Of a DNA stretch of 64,000 bases, positions 1-12,600 are shown piece by piece; within the stretch, counting starts at the first letter, position 1, and every line of letters begins with the position of its first letter. The position numbers and the translations under genes were made by a program. The stretch spans positions 26,975,208 to 27,039,207 of the forward strand of contig OX411559.1 of NCBI GenBank assembly GCA_948146395.1, written 5' to 3'. The stretch is from Fragum whitleyi. Its lineage: Eukaryota; Mollusca; Bivalvia; Cardiida; Cardiidae. Below the pieces are notes generated by a model. The model made no database searches. It had not been told where the DNA came from and was given only the letters and a program-made list of their open reading frames with translations.

Positions 1-83
1 CCCAAATATGATCTCTTTACTTACGTATCTGTCCCAAGTTATTTAAAATATAACCATTATAGACCATAACATATAGACCATGA

Positions 84-89
84 TTTATT
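84..89 (-). promoter_or_regulatory. possible polyadenylation signal for Pumilio
   Basis: The minus strand reads AATAAA about 355 nt after the stop codon. It is the only canonical signal I see between the stop and the window edge. The real 3' UTR may run past the window. Confidence 0.3.
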
Positions 90-214
90 TTCAACCAATC
101 AGGTTTATCAATTCAATTGGGACAAATCTGATAAACTTCAAGTAAAAATTAAACCAATGGTTATCTTTTTAAAAAATTCAAAATTCCTAACCAGATTTAA
201 TCTACAAAGTTTCG

Positions 215-319
215 ATGGCTCAGCGTGAAACAGTTGTAACTGCCTATAAACATATAGGCAGTTACAACTGTTTCACACTGAGCCATATAGGCAGTTACAA
301 CTGTTTCACGCTGAGCCAT
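215..319. repeat. hairpin array in the Pumilio 3' UTR region
   Basis: A 33-bp arm (ATGGCTCAGCGTGAAACAG..., ending in CCTATA) is followed at 250-286 by its inverted copy and at 287-319 by a second direct copy of that inverted arm. Arms differ by a single base (CACRCTGAGCC). Transcribed, this would form a stem of about 33 bp with a choice of two partners. It lies inside the likely Pumilio 3' UTR. Confidence 0.8.
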
Positions 320-421
320 CCAAATAGTTTAAACTTAAGGCAATCATTAGCAGCTGTATTTCTCGACTCTTAACAACTATTTGACAATCTATAACTACAG
401 AAAAATACACGAAAACTTACA

Positions 422-429
422 TATTTACA
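422..429 (-). promoter_or_regulatory. Pumilio response element in Pumilio's own 3' UTR
   Basis: On the minus (mRNA) strand these bases read UGUAAAUA, a full match to the UGUANAUA consensus bound by PUF proteins, beginning about 14 nt after the stop codon. The motif is seen directly; autoregulation is inference. Confidence 0.6.
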
Positions 430-442
430 TGATAAATGGTTG

Positions 443-689
443 CTATGGCAGCGCTCCATTGGGAGGCATACCAATTGGTCCCAAATCAGAACTATTCTTG
501 ATGAAGAATTTCTCAAGTTTTGCGAGGATATGTTTACCATAGGTGTACTTTCTCAGTGTACTGACGTGTGGTCTGATCTTGTGCATCAGAATTTTCCGCT
601 GCGGAAGTTCCGCTACATCAATCATCTTCTGTACAACATAGTTGGCAAACTGGTCTTTCATCATGGTATAGAGGGCGCTGTTACCCATC
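443..689 (-). CDS. pum: Pumilio coding exon 20 (PUF repeat 8, stop)
   Basis: Residues 999-1080 and the TAG stop at 445-443. It encodes [20 protein letters not shown] (repeat 8, triplet N, Y, Q), [20 protein letters not shown] and a C-terminus MPPNGALP, like the vertebrate end GPPNGII. The acceptor is ACATTTCAG. Confidence 0.95.
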
Positions 690-3600
690 CTGAAATGTGT
701 TAACACAAACCAAAATTCGCACAAAAATGGTACATTCAGTAAAAGAAGATTATTATTATCTACCTGCATGCCTCATATTACTTTCAGTAATATTTCATTA
801 CTCTCAGTAATATTTCAGTATTATCACAACTTCAAATTTCTTCTTAATTCTTCTTGGAGTAATTATTCTTTTTTTTCAAGTGAATGACTAATTCAGCACG
901 GTTTGACAGTACTTTTTGCTTGCAATAGGCTTTCAGAACCTCTTCATTCAAACTTTCACTGGTCCTCCCCTCTGAGGACAGGTCTTCTAGATTATTCTTT
1001 GCTCACCAGCAAATTAAACATAATACATTACTCAAGATAAAAGTATATCATACATCTAGCAATTTCAGACAAAGGAATGAACAGTGAAAAAAAAAATAAA
1101 TTGCCTGTTTTACATCATACAACTATTTGCAAGGACAACAGATGAGATTCAACTATGACAGATTCGGAGGATTGTTTCAAGTAAATTGTTGGTAATAAAT
1201 TCATTCATATGAATAAACAAATGAAGCTCTAGTATTCTAAAAATGATAAATGAACGTGTAAGTGTTAAGCATTTCTATAGAATAAATCTTTACTCATATC
1301 CCTTGCAAATAAGGCCAAAGCCATTGAATGTTTGAGGTTTATCATAAATGATAAAAAATTACGAAATTGGACTTGATGCTCAAATATTTTGTCTAATTCT
1401 ATAAATGCTACTTTAAATTGCATAAAGTCTAATCATCAAATTTGAATTAGAAATTTAAGCCTTAATTCCAAAAAATTGATTGGCAGCGAGTCCTCGAACA
1501 CAAGTTTTCCAACAAAAAAAGTTGCCTCTGTCAACAGAATTTCAGTGGGGTTGCTGCAAGTTGTAACAATAGATCACAATTTTTGTGTTATCTGTACCTC
1601 TGTGGACTTCTAAACTTTCCTTAAATGTCAAACTATGTTACATAACAGTGATACAGAAATACAAACAGGTTTACGACAATGACTCTTGACTACTGACCCA
1701 TCATTCATAGTACATGACTACTTACCCATCATTCATAGAACAAACTTCTTCAATAAGGCTGTGTTTTTCTGCTCGAGATGAATGTGACACACACTTCTCC
1801 ACCACGTTACTGAAAATAATGGAAAAAAAATGTGATTCATAGCTTGAACAAGATGTGTTTGTGAAACACAAAAGCCCCCGTAACGGCATTTTTTTTTCAA
1901 AGTTTGACCTTGACAGATGACCTTGACCTTGTCACATGACCTTGACTTTGGTACCAGCGGATGCGGATCATTGAGATCTATCATAATGCCAAATATTAGC
2001 TTTGTATCTTGAATAGGCTTGAAGATATTGGCAAGGTTAAGTTTTCGGACAGACGGACGGACAGACTCACAGACAGACAGACGGACATGAGTAAAAGAAT
2101 ATGCCCCCGATCTCTCGATACAGGGGGTATAAAAAAGGACCATCACAGTACTGCATGAACTTGAGACCCTCATCTAATTGGGCATAAAGTGCAGGCTGAC
2201 TAAGGTCGACACTTTTAGCACTTGCCACGATTTTCTGAATCTATACAGAACCACAAAAGAAACCCTGTATTATGCACTGTAGAAAATAGTGAAAATTAGA
2301 TAATAATTTCAACTTGACTCGAAGTTCAATAAAGATTAGTCCTCATGTCAATTTTTGCTTGGCCATGAAATGGGTAAAGCATAGCATTGGTACTCCCTAC
2401 TTTAGATGTTAGTTAGCCAGATTTTTTGCATTGGTACTCCCTACTTTAGATGTTAATTAGCCAGATTTTTGCATTGGTACTCCCTACTTTAGATGTTAAT
2501 TAGCCAGATTTTTGCATTGGTACTCCCTACTTTAGATGTTAAGTAGCCAGATTTTTGCATTGGTACTCCCTACTTTAGATGTTAATTAGCCAGATTTTTG
2601 CATTGGTACTCCCTACTTTAGATGTTAATTAGCCAGATTTTTGCATTGGTACTCCCTACTTTAGATGTTAAGTAGCCAGATTTTTGCATTGGTACTCCCT
2701 ACTTTAGATGTTAATTAGCTAGATTTTTGCAAAAATCAAATATTCCCTATTTCTATTTGTTGGTCCTGGTGATAAAAAAGACAACAACATATCTGTTTTT
2801 GGTGTAAAGTTTCAAAAGAAAGCCTCAATATTTACTTTCCAAATTTGAGAACAAATGCATTAAAGAATTCTTGCACTACAATCAACCAGTATTTTTGTAA
2901 CAGATATCAGTTGTTGACCTATAGCTGTAGGACATTTTATTATAGGGATGAGTGTCTTTTTCACTGCGTTTATTGGGGTATAAAGTGCAATTGCCTTAGC
3001 ACATGGCAAATAACGCCCGTAGATTGAATAGCAATGTTGTGTTGATGATCGGGAACTAAGTTAATTCGAGTTCCTACAAAACAGGACTTGCAGATCGAAT
3101 TTCTGGGGTTTCCCGAAAGACCTGTTGCATTTTACAGAAATAAAGTGTAATGGATTTCCCCACGTGATTCAATTTAAACCAATCAGAATTCTTTATTTTA
3201 TTGGATTGCAATTATTAACACATACAGCATGTGTTAGCAAGTATGAAATGGAACACATGAACACATGAATTTCAAAGAAATTTTAGTTGTTTGACAATAA
3301 CACTGGTATAAGTTTGCACAGCACTAAAAAGCCCTCAAAATCCTGTCTTTACACCCTTTACTTGTAATGGGTCACAAATCATTGGGCAACCTATATATTG
3401 TACCTATAGCTTAACCCTTTCCTGTTTTACAAAATTTTGACCTGTCCAAATTCAAAGCTTAAGCAGATGAAAATTTAAAGTGGATTTAATTTGAAAAATA
3501 ACCATTCAGTAGGGTAGAAAATAGTGGGGAAAAAGAAGAAATTGCTTGACAGAAGCAATTTCTTCTTTTTTCACTATATTTTCTCAATCATAAAATCACA

Positions 3601-6600
3601 GGCACGTAAACAGCAGGGATTAAACAGCAAACAGCTAAATGTTTATGGACAGACAGAAGAATGGGCAGACAGAAAACTACACCACTACTCTTGGGTTCAC
3701 CTTGTAATATAAATGATATAATTTTAAAGACATGATATAATCAAGAGATGTTTGTAAACCATCTATGCCCTTAATAAAAGCAGGTCAAAAGCCTATTCTT
3801 TGTCAATCAACAAAGGGCAAAAACTCACAAAATATTATGTGTAGAGTTATGGTTCTTGGGCATTGCACTTCTCCACGATGAGATCTATCCAGCTATGAAG
3901 TTTCATGAATCTAGCTTCCTATTTTTTGAGATATGCTCTGGAGAAAAAACGATTTATGGACAGACAGGCAGACCGACTGACCACTGCAAAGTAATATACC
4001 CCCTCTCTTTTGAAGGGGGGCATAATAAGGCATCATACAATACTTAGCAAAGCTAGTATTTATTCACTGTACCAAGTACTCCCATAAGAGGTGTCAGTTA
4101 TGTAGGTAATCATCTGCCTTAGAAACTAAGCAAACTTTCTCTCATTTTTCCCATTTAACCCTTTCCTGTTTTACAAAATTTTGGACCTGTCCAAATTCAA
4201 AGGTTTTGCAGACAAAAATTAAACTAGAAAGCCATGAATGGCTTGAGTCGCTCCACAGGCTTGAAATTCTTGTAAAAGCAAATAAATGTTTTGACTAGAT
4301 TTTTAGATATTTTGGGTTCTACTGATGTTGAAAATGATTTTCAAAGTTTCAACTATATAACAGATAGAGAAATGACCTCTGCTATTAAAAGACATATTCT
4401 TCATCAAATCAAAATAATTTTTGACTGCATGATAATGGGTCACCCAAAGATCATACCAAAAATGTTTGATTGATATCCATCATTTACATTCTGAGAAAAT
4501 GTTTTTCATAGTTTCCACTATTTAACATATTGAGAATTGACCTCCACCCATAAAATGTATATTTTTCATCCAATAAAAATAATTTTTGGTACACTGATAA
4601 ATGGTCACTCAAGTATCATTCCAGTGAAATTTAATTGATATCCAAAAATCAAATTCTGAGAAAATGATTTTCAAAATTTCCACTATATAACATTAAAAGA
4701 AATGACCTCTGCCCATAAAATGCATATTTTTCATCCAATCAAAATAATTTTTGGTAAATTGATAAAGTGTTACTCAAGGATCATTCCAGTGAACTTTGGT
4801 TGATATCCATCAGTTACATTCTGAGAAAATGATTTTCAAAGTTTCCACTATATAACATATAGAAAAATGACCTCCGCCCATAAAATACATATTTTCCATC
4901 CAATCACAATGATTTTTTGTAAACTGATAAAGGGTCACTCAAGGATCATTCAAGTGAAATTTGGTTGATATCCATCAGTTACATCCTGAGAAAATGATTT
5001 TCAAAGTTTCCACTATATAACATATAGAGAAATGACCTCCGCCCATAAAATACAAATTTTTCATCCAATCATAATGATTTTTTGTAGACTGATAAAGGGT
5101 CACTCAAGGATCATTCAAGTGAAATTTGGTTGATATCCATCAGTTAGATTAAGAGAAAATGATTTTCAAAGTTTCCACTATATAACATATAGAGAAATGA
5201 CCTCCGCCCATTAAATGCATATTTTCCATCCGATCACAATGATTTTTTGTAGACTGATAAAGGGTCACCCAAGGATTATTCATGTAAAATTTAATTGGTA
5301 TCCATTGATTAGAATCTGAGAAAACTCACTTTTTACCATATTTGGAAATAAGCCACGCCCATTAAATCCATGTTTTTCATTGGATCAAAATTTCTTGAAC
5401 AACTTTGAAAGAGGGTCACCCAAGGATCATTCCTGTGAAGTTTGGTTGAAATCCATCCAGTAGTTTCTGAGGAGAAGATTTTTAAAGAAAAGTTTACGAC
5501 CGGACGCACGCACGGACAGACGGACGGACGGACGGACGCACGACGGACACAACGCCATGACAATAGCCCCAGTGGCTTTCAGCCAGTGGAGCTAAAAAGG
5601 ATTTAATTTGAAATACAACCATTCAGTAGGGTAGAAAATAGTGTGGAAAAAGAAGAAATTGCTTGTCAGAAGCAATTTCTTCCTTTTTCACAATGTTTTT
5701 CTCAATTATAAAATGACAGGCACGTAAAAAGCAGGGATTAAACAGCAAAGGGTTAAAAGAGATAAATGGATGAATAGACAGATAGGAGCTAGCCCATCAT
5801 CTCTGGCTAATAGAGCTAACAATGGAGTTATCCATGAACAATTCCATAGGATGGGTTATTTATTTGTATGAATGTAAAGTAAGGCATCATACAAAACTTA
5901 GCAAAGCTAGTTTATATTCACTGTACCAAGTACTCCCATAAGAGGTGCCAGTTATATAGGTAATCATATGCCTAGGAAACAGAAAAATTTCTCTTCTGAG
6001 AATCAGATTTTTAAAATTTTGAGTGAGAAGCCCTAAGGTCTTAATTCCCATAATTTAATATAAATTCTTTCTTATATTCGTAAGTAGCTGTGATTATAAC
6101 CCTTTAATCATCCTGTGAAATGTTCAAGACGATATAAGAAGTTTGTCAATTTTATTGCTTAAACCAAATTTGTTTATGGATAAAAACCACATCAGCTTCT
6201 TGCCAGTATATCTAACCAATATGAACAGACACACCACCACTTTTGCCTAATATATCTAACAACTTAGTAACCAAAAAATATAAATGATTATTCTATTGAA
6301 TGTAGTTAAATGACGTTTTCAATTTTTTTTAAGTTATATCGCAGCGGCTGGAGCACCAAACAATGGAATCCTTGTATTTCTCTCACCAGTACTTCTAGCC
6401 TCCAGCTGCTATCCCACATAGGTCTACGATTATCAACCCTTTGGTGAGAGACAAATAGTCGGAAGGAATCGGTGCCGCTGTCGGGGATCAAACAAAAGAC
6501 CTCTAGATTGACAGTCCAACATGCTACCAACTGCGCTATGACGGTATGAATGTTATAATTTGTAAGACAGAATGTAAAGTAAGGCATCATACAATACTTA

Positions 6601-9600
6601 GCAAAGCTAGTATTTATTCACTGTACCAAGTACTCCCATAAGAGGTGTCAGTTATATAGGTAATCATATGCCCTAGAAACTTCACATTTTTTTCTTTAGA
6701 ACCCTATACTATTCCACATAGTCTCCTTCCCCATGCAGTGTTTCAGCCAGAAGTTTTGAAAAGGGAAGCAGTTGGACCTTACTAATCTCAAGTAGGGGCC
6801 AATCATCATTGCCAGGAGGAAGGGGTGGACTGTGAAGGAAATGTTCTGTGTATATTGATGAAGGTAGCAGACCAGTTTAAGTTAAGCAACATTTCTGAAC
6901 TCATGATCTTTCACAATGTTGATCAAGTCCTCTTAATAAAATCATTTGAAACCTTGGTTAACACTGTTTAAGTTAATTACTTCAGAAAAATTGTGGAATT
7001 GTTATGGGTCCACTACCTTAAGCTCATAACCTTTACTATTACCAACGCTCGATAAGTCATCTCTGCTTTTAATCTTCAGCTTTATCATGATCTCCCGTTG
7101 CTTATGAAATAATTTTATTTTCACGTTAATGTGTCTACGAATATTCTGACGGAGGAGTTATATGCCAAAGGTAAAATCCAAGTTCTTTGTAATTTTTCTT
7201 ATTTGTTGTGGCTAGCAGATGGTTACATTTTTTTATTACAGTCTGATTCAGGGTTGTCGGAGTAAACAGCATTTCTCCCTAACACTTTAAGAAGCAAATT
7301 TTCAGCAAGACAAATATTGTTGCTTTGATAAATCAACTAGATACAATTAGGTGCTGTTTATACAAGAAGCAAATAATCCAGGAACCAAACTAGAAAATAT
7401 ATAAACTAAACTGATAACAAGAGCTGTCACTGTAAGATGACAATGCCCCCGACACCGCTTTGATAGTAATAAGGAAGTTATGGCCAATGTTAAAGTTTTT
7501 GGACGGAATGACGGACGGACGGACAGACGGACAGACAGACGGACGGACAAGTCAAATTTATGATGCCTCCCTATCGGGGGCATAAAAACAAAATCTGTGA
7601 TGAGAATATTGACTTTACTTCTTTGTGTAAACAAGTCACATTTTTTCTTTCGCAACCGTTTTGGTACCTTAAATGATAGCACCAACAAACTTTTATACAC
7701 TTGCACTTTTTTGACAGGAACCCTGATTGATCTGACCATGCATGATTTCTTTGCGCCAAATTTGGCAGGTAATTTTTAGAAATTTGCCGGAATCCAGCAA
7801 TGGTGCATCAGGTCCGGATCACTTCCTAAGTTTTGTGATTGATCCACTCCAATTTCAAAATGGAATACCCCTATCACAAAACAATCATTCTTAGTTTCAA
7901 GAGAAACCCATCTTTTGTGACTATTCTGCTATATGAAAATTGTTAAGGTAAAGATGGAAAATGGAAGGAAAATCACAGACAGAGAGAAAGATAGGTGCAA
8001 AACAATCATCCTCAGCCATGTGAGCTAACAATAATGTTATCCATGAATAATCTGGTAAGATAAATAAATCACATGTATTTTCATGAATGCAAAGTAAGGC
8101 ATCATACGATAGTTAGCAAAGCTAGTTTATTATATTCACTGTACCAAGTACTCCCATAAGAGGTGCCAGTTATAAAGGTAATCATCTGCCTTAGAAACTT
8201 TTTTCTATGATTATGAGATGATGTGGGCAATCAAATATTGCTAAGAGAATAATTCTAATAAATAACCACAGCACAGAGTTTCTCTCAGCTAGTCTAATAC
8301 TCTAACCACCCTTTGCTCAGGGTTGTGCAATTCCCATGCCCGACTTCAGCTTCATTTTTCAAGGTAACTTGTCAGTGGACAAGTAAATACGAGAGCAAAT
8401 CATGAAATGATACTAAAAAAATTTAAAAGATAAATTATCCTAATGTTTATATCACAGGGTAGAAAAACATTATTTTTGATGAAGAAAATGCTGGGTTTCA
8501 GCATTTTCTCCATGAAAATCAATGTTGTCTCAAATTTATCACTTCACTTTGCAGACAAAGTGATCTCAAAGTAGAAAATCATTTTCTTGTCCAGGGATAA
8601 GTGGAGAAATTTTGTATTTCAACATCCCTGCTTTGCTTGTCAAGGACTCCAACTCCTTCACAATCTACAACAGACAGCTCACCTTGCAAATTTATGTTGA
8701 CTAAGAATAAGAACTTTTCCCCGCAACTCATTCACAATTTTACTCTTATCTTCCGGCCGTCCATGTTCCAGGACATGCTGTATGACGTAGTTTCCGTACT
8801 GATCTTGTACCAGTCGCTCTGTATGCTCGTGAAGTTCCTCAAGGATAGGCTGTGTTTGTTCAGGCGTACAATGTTCCAATATTCTCTGTATCACACGACA
8901 ACCATACGGATGAGTTGACAAGGTGTATACCTACAAATAACAAAAACAATTTTTCAAAACTGACCTTGACAGATTACCTTGACCTTGGTATCTGTAGATG
9001 TGCATTATTGACACCTATCATCAAACCAAAAATGAGCAAATATTTTCTATTTAAAGGAGGAACTCCCAAACCTTGGACAAGGACTATCCAGTCCATGGGG
9101 CCCCATTTAGATAGTGTGATACAAAACCCTTACAATAGCAATGCAACATCATTCTCATTATGGGTTCCTGGTAATGTTCATACCAATTGTGCAGAAAATT
9201 CTTTCAAGAGCCAACAGATGATCATCCTATTTAGCTTTATGGATATAGGTGAGTGACAAAATGTGTAATAGTATTTTAAACATGTTCCAGAGGCAGATGC
9301 ACCTAACTATAAGTACTGGTATTTTTCACACCAGTACTACAAGTACATTGATTTTAAGCCGCAAGCTGCTTGACAAATAAAGGCTTTGTCTTTTGCACTG
9401 ACCAACGTTTACAATATTAAAGAGTTAGTCCTTAATCCAATTATTTAGTCTGCACAATAGTTTTGGCTGTAAACATTTCAAAGAGTGCCTTGAAATAACA
9501 TGAATTATTCAAAATCTGTCCTTTGCAAGTTTCTTTTGTGTTTGTTGAGACATTCTATTATTTTCAATTTCATACACACCTGTCCTTTAACCCTTTCCTG

Positions 9601-12600
9601 TATAATCCGTTTTTCATGTGCCCGTGATTTTATGATTGAGAAAACATTGTGGAAAAAGAAGAAATCACTTGTGACAAGCAATTTCTTCTTTTCCCACACT
9701 ATTTTCTAACCTACTGAATGGTTCTTTTTCAAATTAAATCCACTTTAAATTTAAATCTACAAAACCATTGAATTTCGAAATGTCTAAATTTTTGTAAAAC
9801 AGGAAAGGGTTAAAGGCATCAATGATGAACTGTAGGTGTTTGGGGTCAATACATTCAGTACTTTATAAAGTAATACAAACCTGTCCTTTAAAGGCATCAA
9901 TGATGAACTGTAGGTTTTGCGGTCAATATATTCAATACTTAATAAAGTAATACAAACCTGTCCTTTAAAGGCATCAATGATGAACTGTAGGTGTTTGGGG
10001 TCAACACATTCTATACATTTTTGTACAACATGATTTCCATTCTGGTCTTTTACACATTTAGATACATGACCATCTAACTCTTTCACAATCTCAGTCTGGA
10101 AGAGATGAATACATAAATAGTTTGGTCTGATTGAAGAATAAGGTTTTCAAACTTGACTCTGACAACACAAATGGACTTCTAAGACAAGAGAGCCATAGTG
10201 GCCCTAAATCGCTCACCTGAATGAACTGTCTTAAATTTAAATGTAGGTTTAGAAAAAGAATGATGAATGAATGCCACTAAGCTAAACAATGCTGTTGCTT
10301 CTGTACAACAAGAGATTCCTTTTTTACATCTTTCAGGTTGACTAACAAGGTTTTTCTATGATTTGACTCCGTGACCTATTTTTCGACCCAGGTTGATCCA
10401 ATTTCAGTCATACAAAATCAGGCAAAAAATGTGGCCTCAAGAATGCATATGTGGTTTTTCTAAGATTTGACCCTGAGACCTAGTTTTGACCCCCAGTTAA
10501 CCCGATTTCGAACATCTCTGAGAATTTATCAACACAATTATTCTGACTAAATTAAGGTTGATCGAGCAAAAAATGTGGCCTCTAGAGTGCATGCAAGGTT
10601 TTTCGAAGATTTTTCCCTGTGACCTAGTTTTTGACCCCTGTTGACCCAATTGCAAACTCATCCAAGACTTTATCAAGACTATCATTCTGACCAAAATTAA
10701 GGTTGATCAAGCAAATAATGTAGCCTCAAAAGTGCATACAAGAATTTTCCAAGATTTGATCCCTGAACTTAGCTTTTGACCCTAGTTGACCCAATTTCCA
10801 ACTCATCTGAGATTTCATTAAGACAATCATTCTGACCAAATTTCAGGTTGATCGGGCAAAAAAAGTGGCCTCTACAGTGCATACAAGGTTTTTCTAAAAT
10901 TTGACCCTGTGACTTAGTTTTTTACCCCAGTTGGCCCAATTTCAAACTTGTTCGAGATTTCATCAAGACAATCATTCTGACCAATTCTAGGTTGATCAAG
11001 CAAAAAATGTTGCCTCTTTTACCCCAGTTGACCCAATTTCAAACTCATCCGAGATTTCATCAAGACAATCATTCTAACCAGATTTCAGGTTGATCAGGCA
11101 AAGATGTGGCCTCTAGATTGCATACAAGGTTTTTCTAAGATTTGACCCAATGACCTAGTTTTAAGCCCTGATTGACCCAATTTTGAACTCTTCCAAGATT
11201 GCATCAAGACAATTATTATGACCAAATTTCAGGTCCATCGGGCAAAAATGTGGCCTCTAGAGTGCATACAAGGCAAATGTTGACGATGGAAGACAGACAT
11301 CCATCTAACCACTAAAGCTCACCTTGAGTACTTTGTGCTTAGGTGAGCTAAAAAATGCATGGATTTGTCGTGAAGTTGTGAAAAAATTTGACATATTTTC
11401 TTTATTTTGAATTTTGAGAATTACTCTGACAAAACTTAAGCTAAACCGAATGTGAAAAGTATTATTGCAATAAAAAGAACTTAAGTTTAGACGTTCCTTT
11501 AATGCTATCAGGTGGATTTCCTTGCCTTCATAGTCTATATCAATTGATGATTTTACTGCCAAGCCATGGAATGATCAAATAAGGAAACTCAAGGTTTGAT
11601 ATGATTTGAATAGCCATTTGATCATTTCACACAATTCGACAACATCTAAGCTTGACCTATAATACCAATGATGTGTCAATACCAGGCAAAATAACTCCTT
11701 GAAAAGATTTCATCCAATCATTTTCCAATTTTTTTCTATTTTTTTTTTGTGTGTTCAAAAGTTGAATAATGATATTCTTTTGGTGCAAGATCCATATATA
11801 ATTTACAATCTACAACTTGTGAAAGTACTGCCATTGTCTTTTACTCAAATATTAATTGAGCATATGTACACCCTTGTTATGCTGAATAAATTTTGGCTTC
11901 AAATTTGATTCAAAATCAAAGGACAAAATGCACTGAAAGTACCACATGTTGGTCAATTTTTATTTGAATAACTAAATATATTGACAATTCTGGTTTGAAA
12001 GTGAGAAACAGTTGGTGCAGACCAACATCAGACTGCACATTATGTGCATGCTTATGTTTGTTTATAGCTCCTGCCAAAGCAGGAATATTCCTGGCTAAGC
12101 ATGACAAGGATTAAATAATAATTGAGTCTGTGTGTGTGATTTACAATCAAGCAGCAACACCTACTTGCATATCTGCTGGGATCGACTCCAGTGCTTTTTG
12201 TATCACACGACAACCATACATTTGTAACGCTAATGGCAGTACATGCCCTCTTAATCGCTGGGCAAGCGTCTGTTTTTGCTCCGGTGTACCAAATTCAAAG
12301 AATTTTTGTATGACATAGTTTCCAAAAACGTCCGTCATGAGACCATATGCTGCGGACAATATTTCTGTAAACACCATGGCTTTCTCCTGGGGTGTTGCTC
12401 GTTCTAACTTCTGTTGAATAAATCTGAAAAATTTACACGAGTGTAGAATAATTAGTAAAACCAGATGAAAATTTTAGCTACATGTTTTATATTCAGTTCA
12501 AAATACAATTGTTTATGTTTGGTTCAAAGTTGCTCTTTTTCATTTTCAATTTTTCATTTTCACATCACAAGCCATTGATCTAAACATTGAAGTAAACAGC

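Noticed and set aside
2383..2730. Regular ~43-bp repeats resembling a CRISPR array
   Set aside because: The whole 43-bp unit is repeated with no unique spacers, in a eukaryotic intron.
6480..6552. Possible tRNA gene
   Set aside because: A/B boxes are present, but the cloverleaf is degenerate and the sequence continues into the SINE body seen in many copies.
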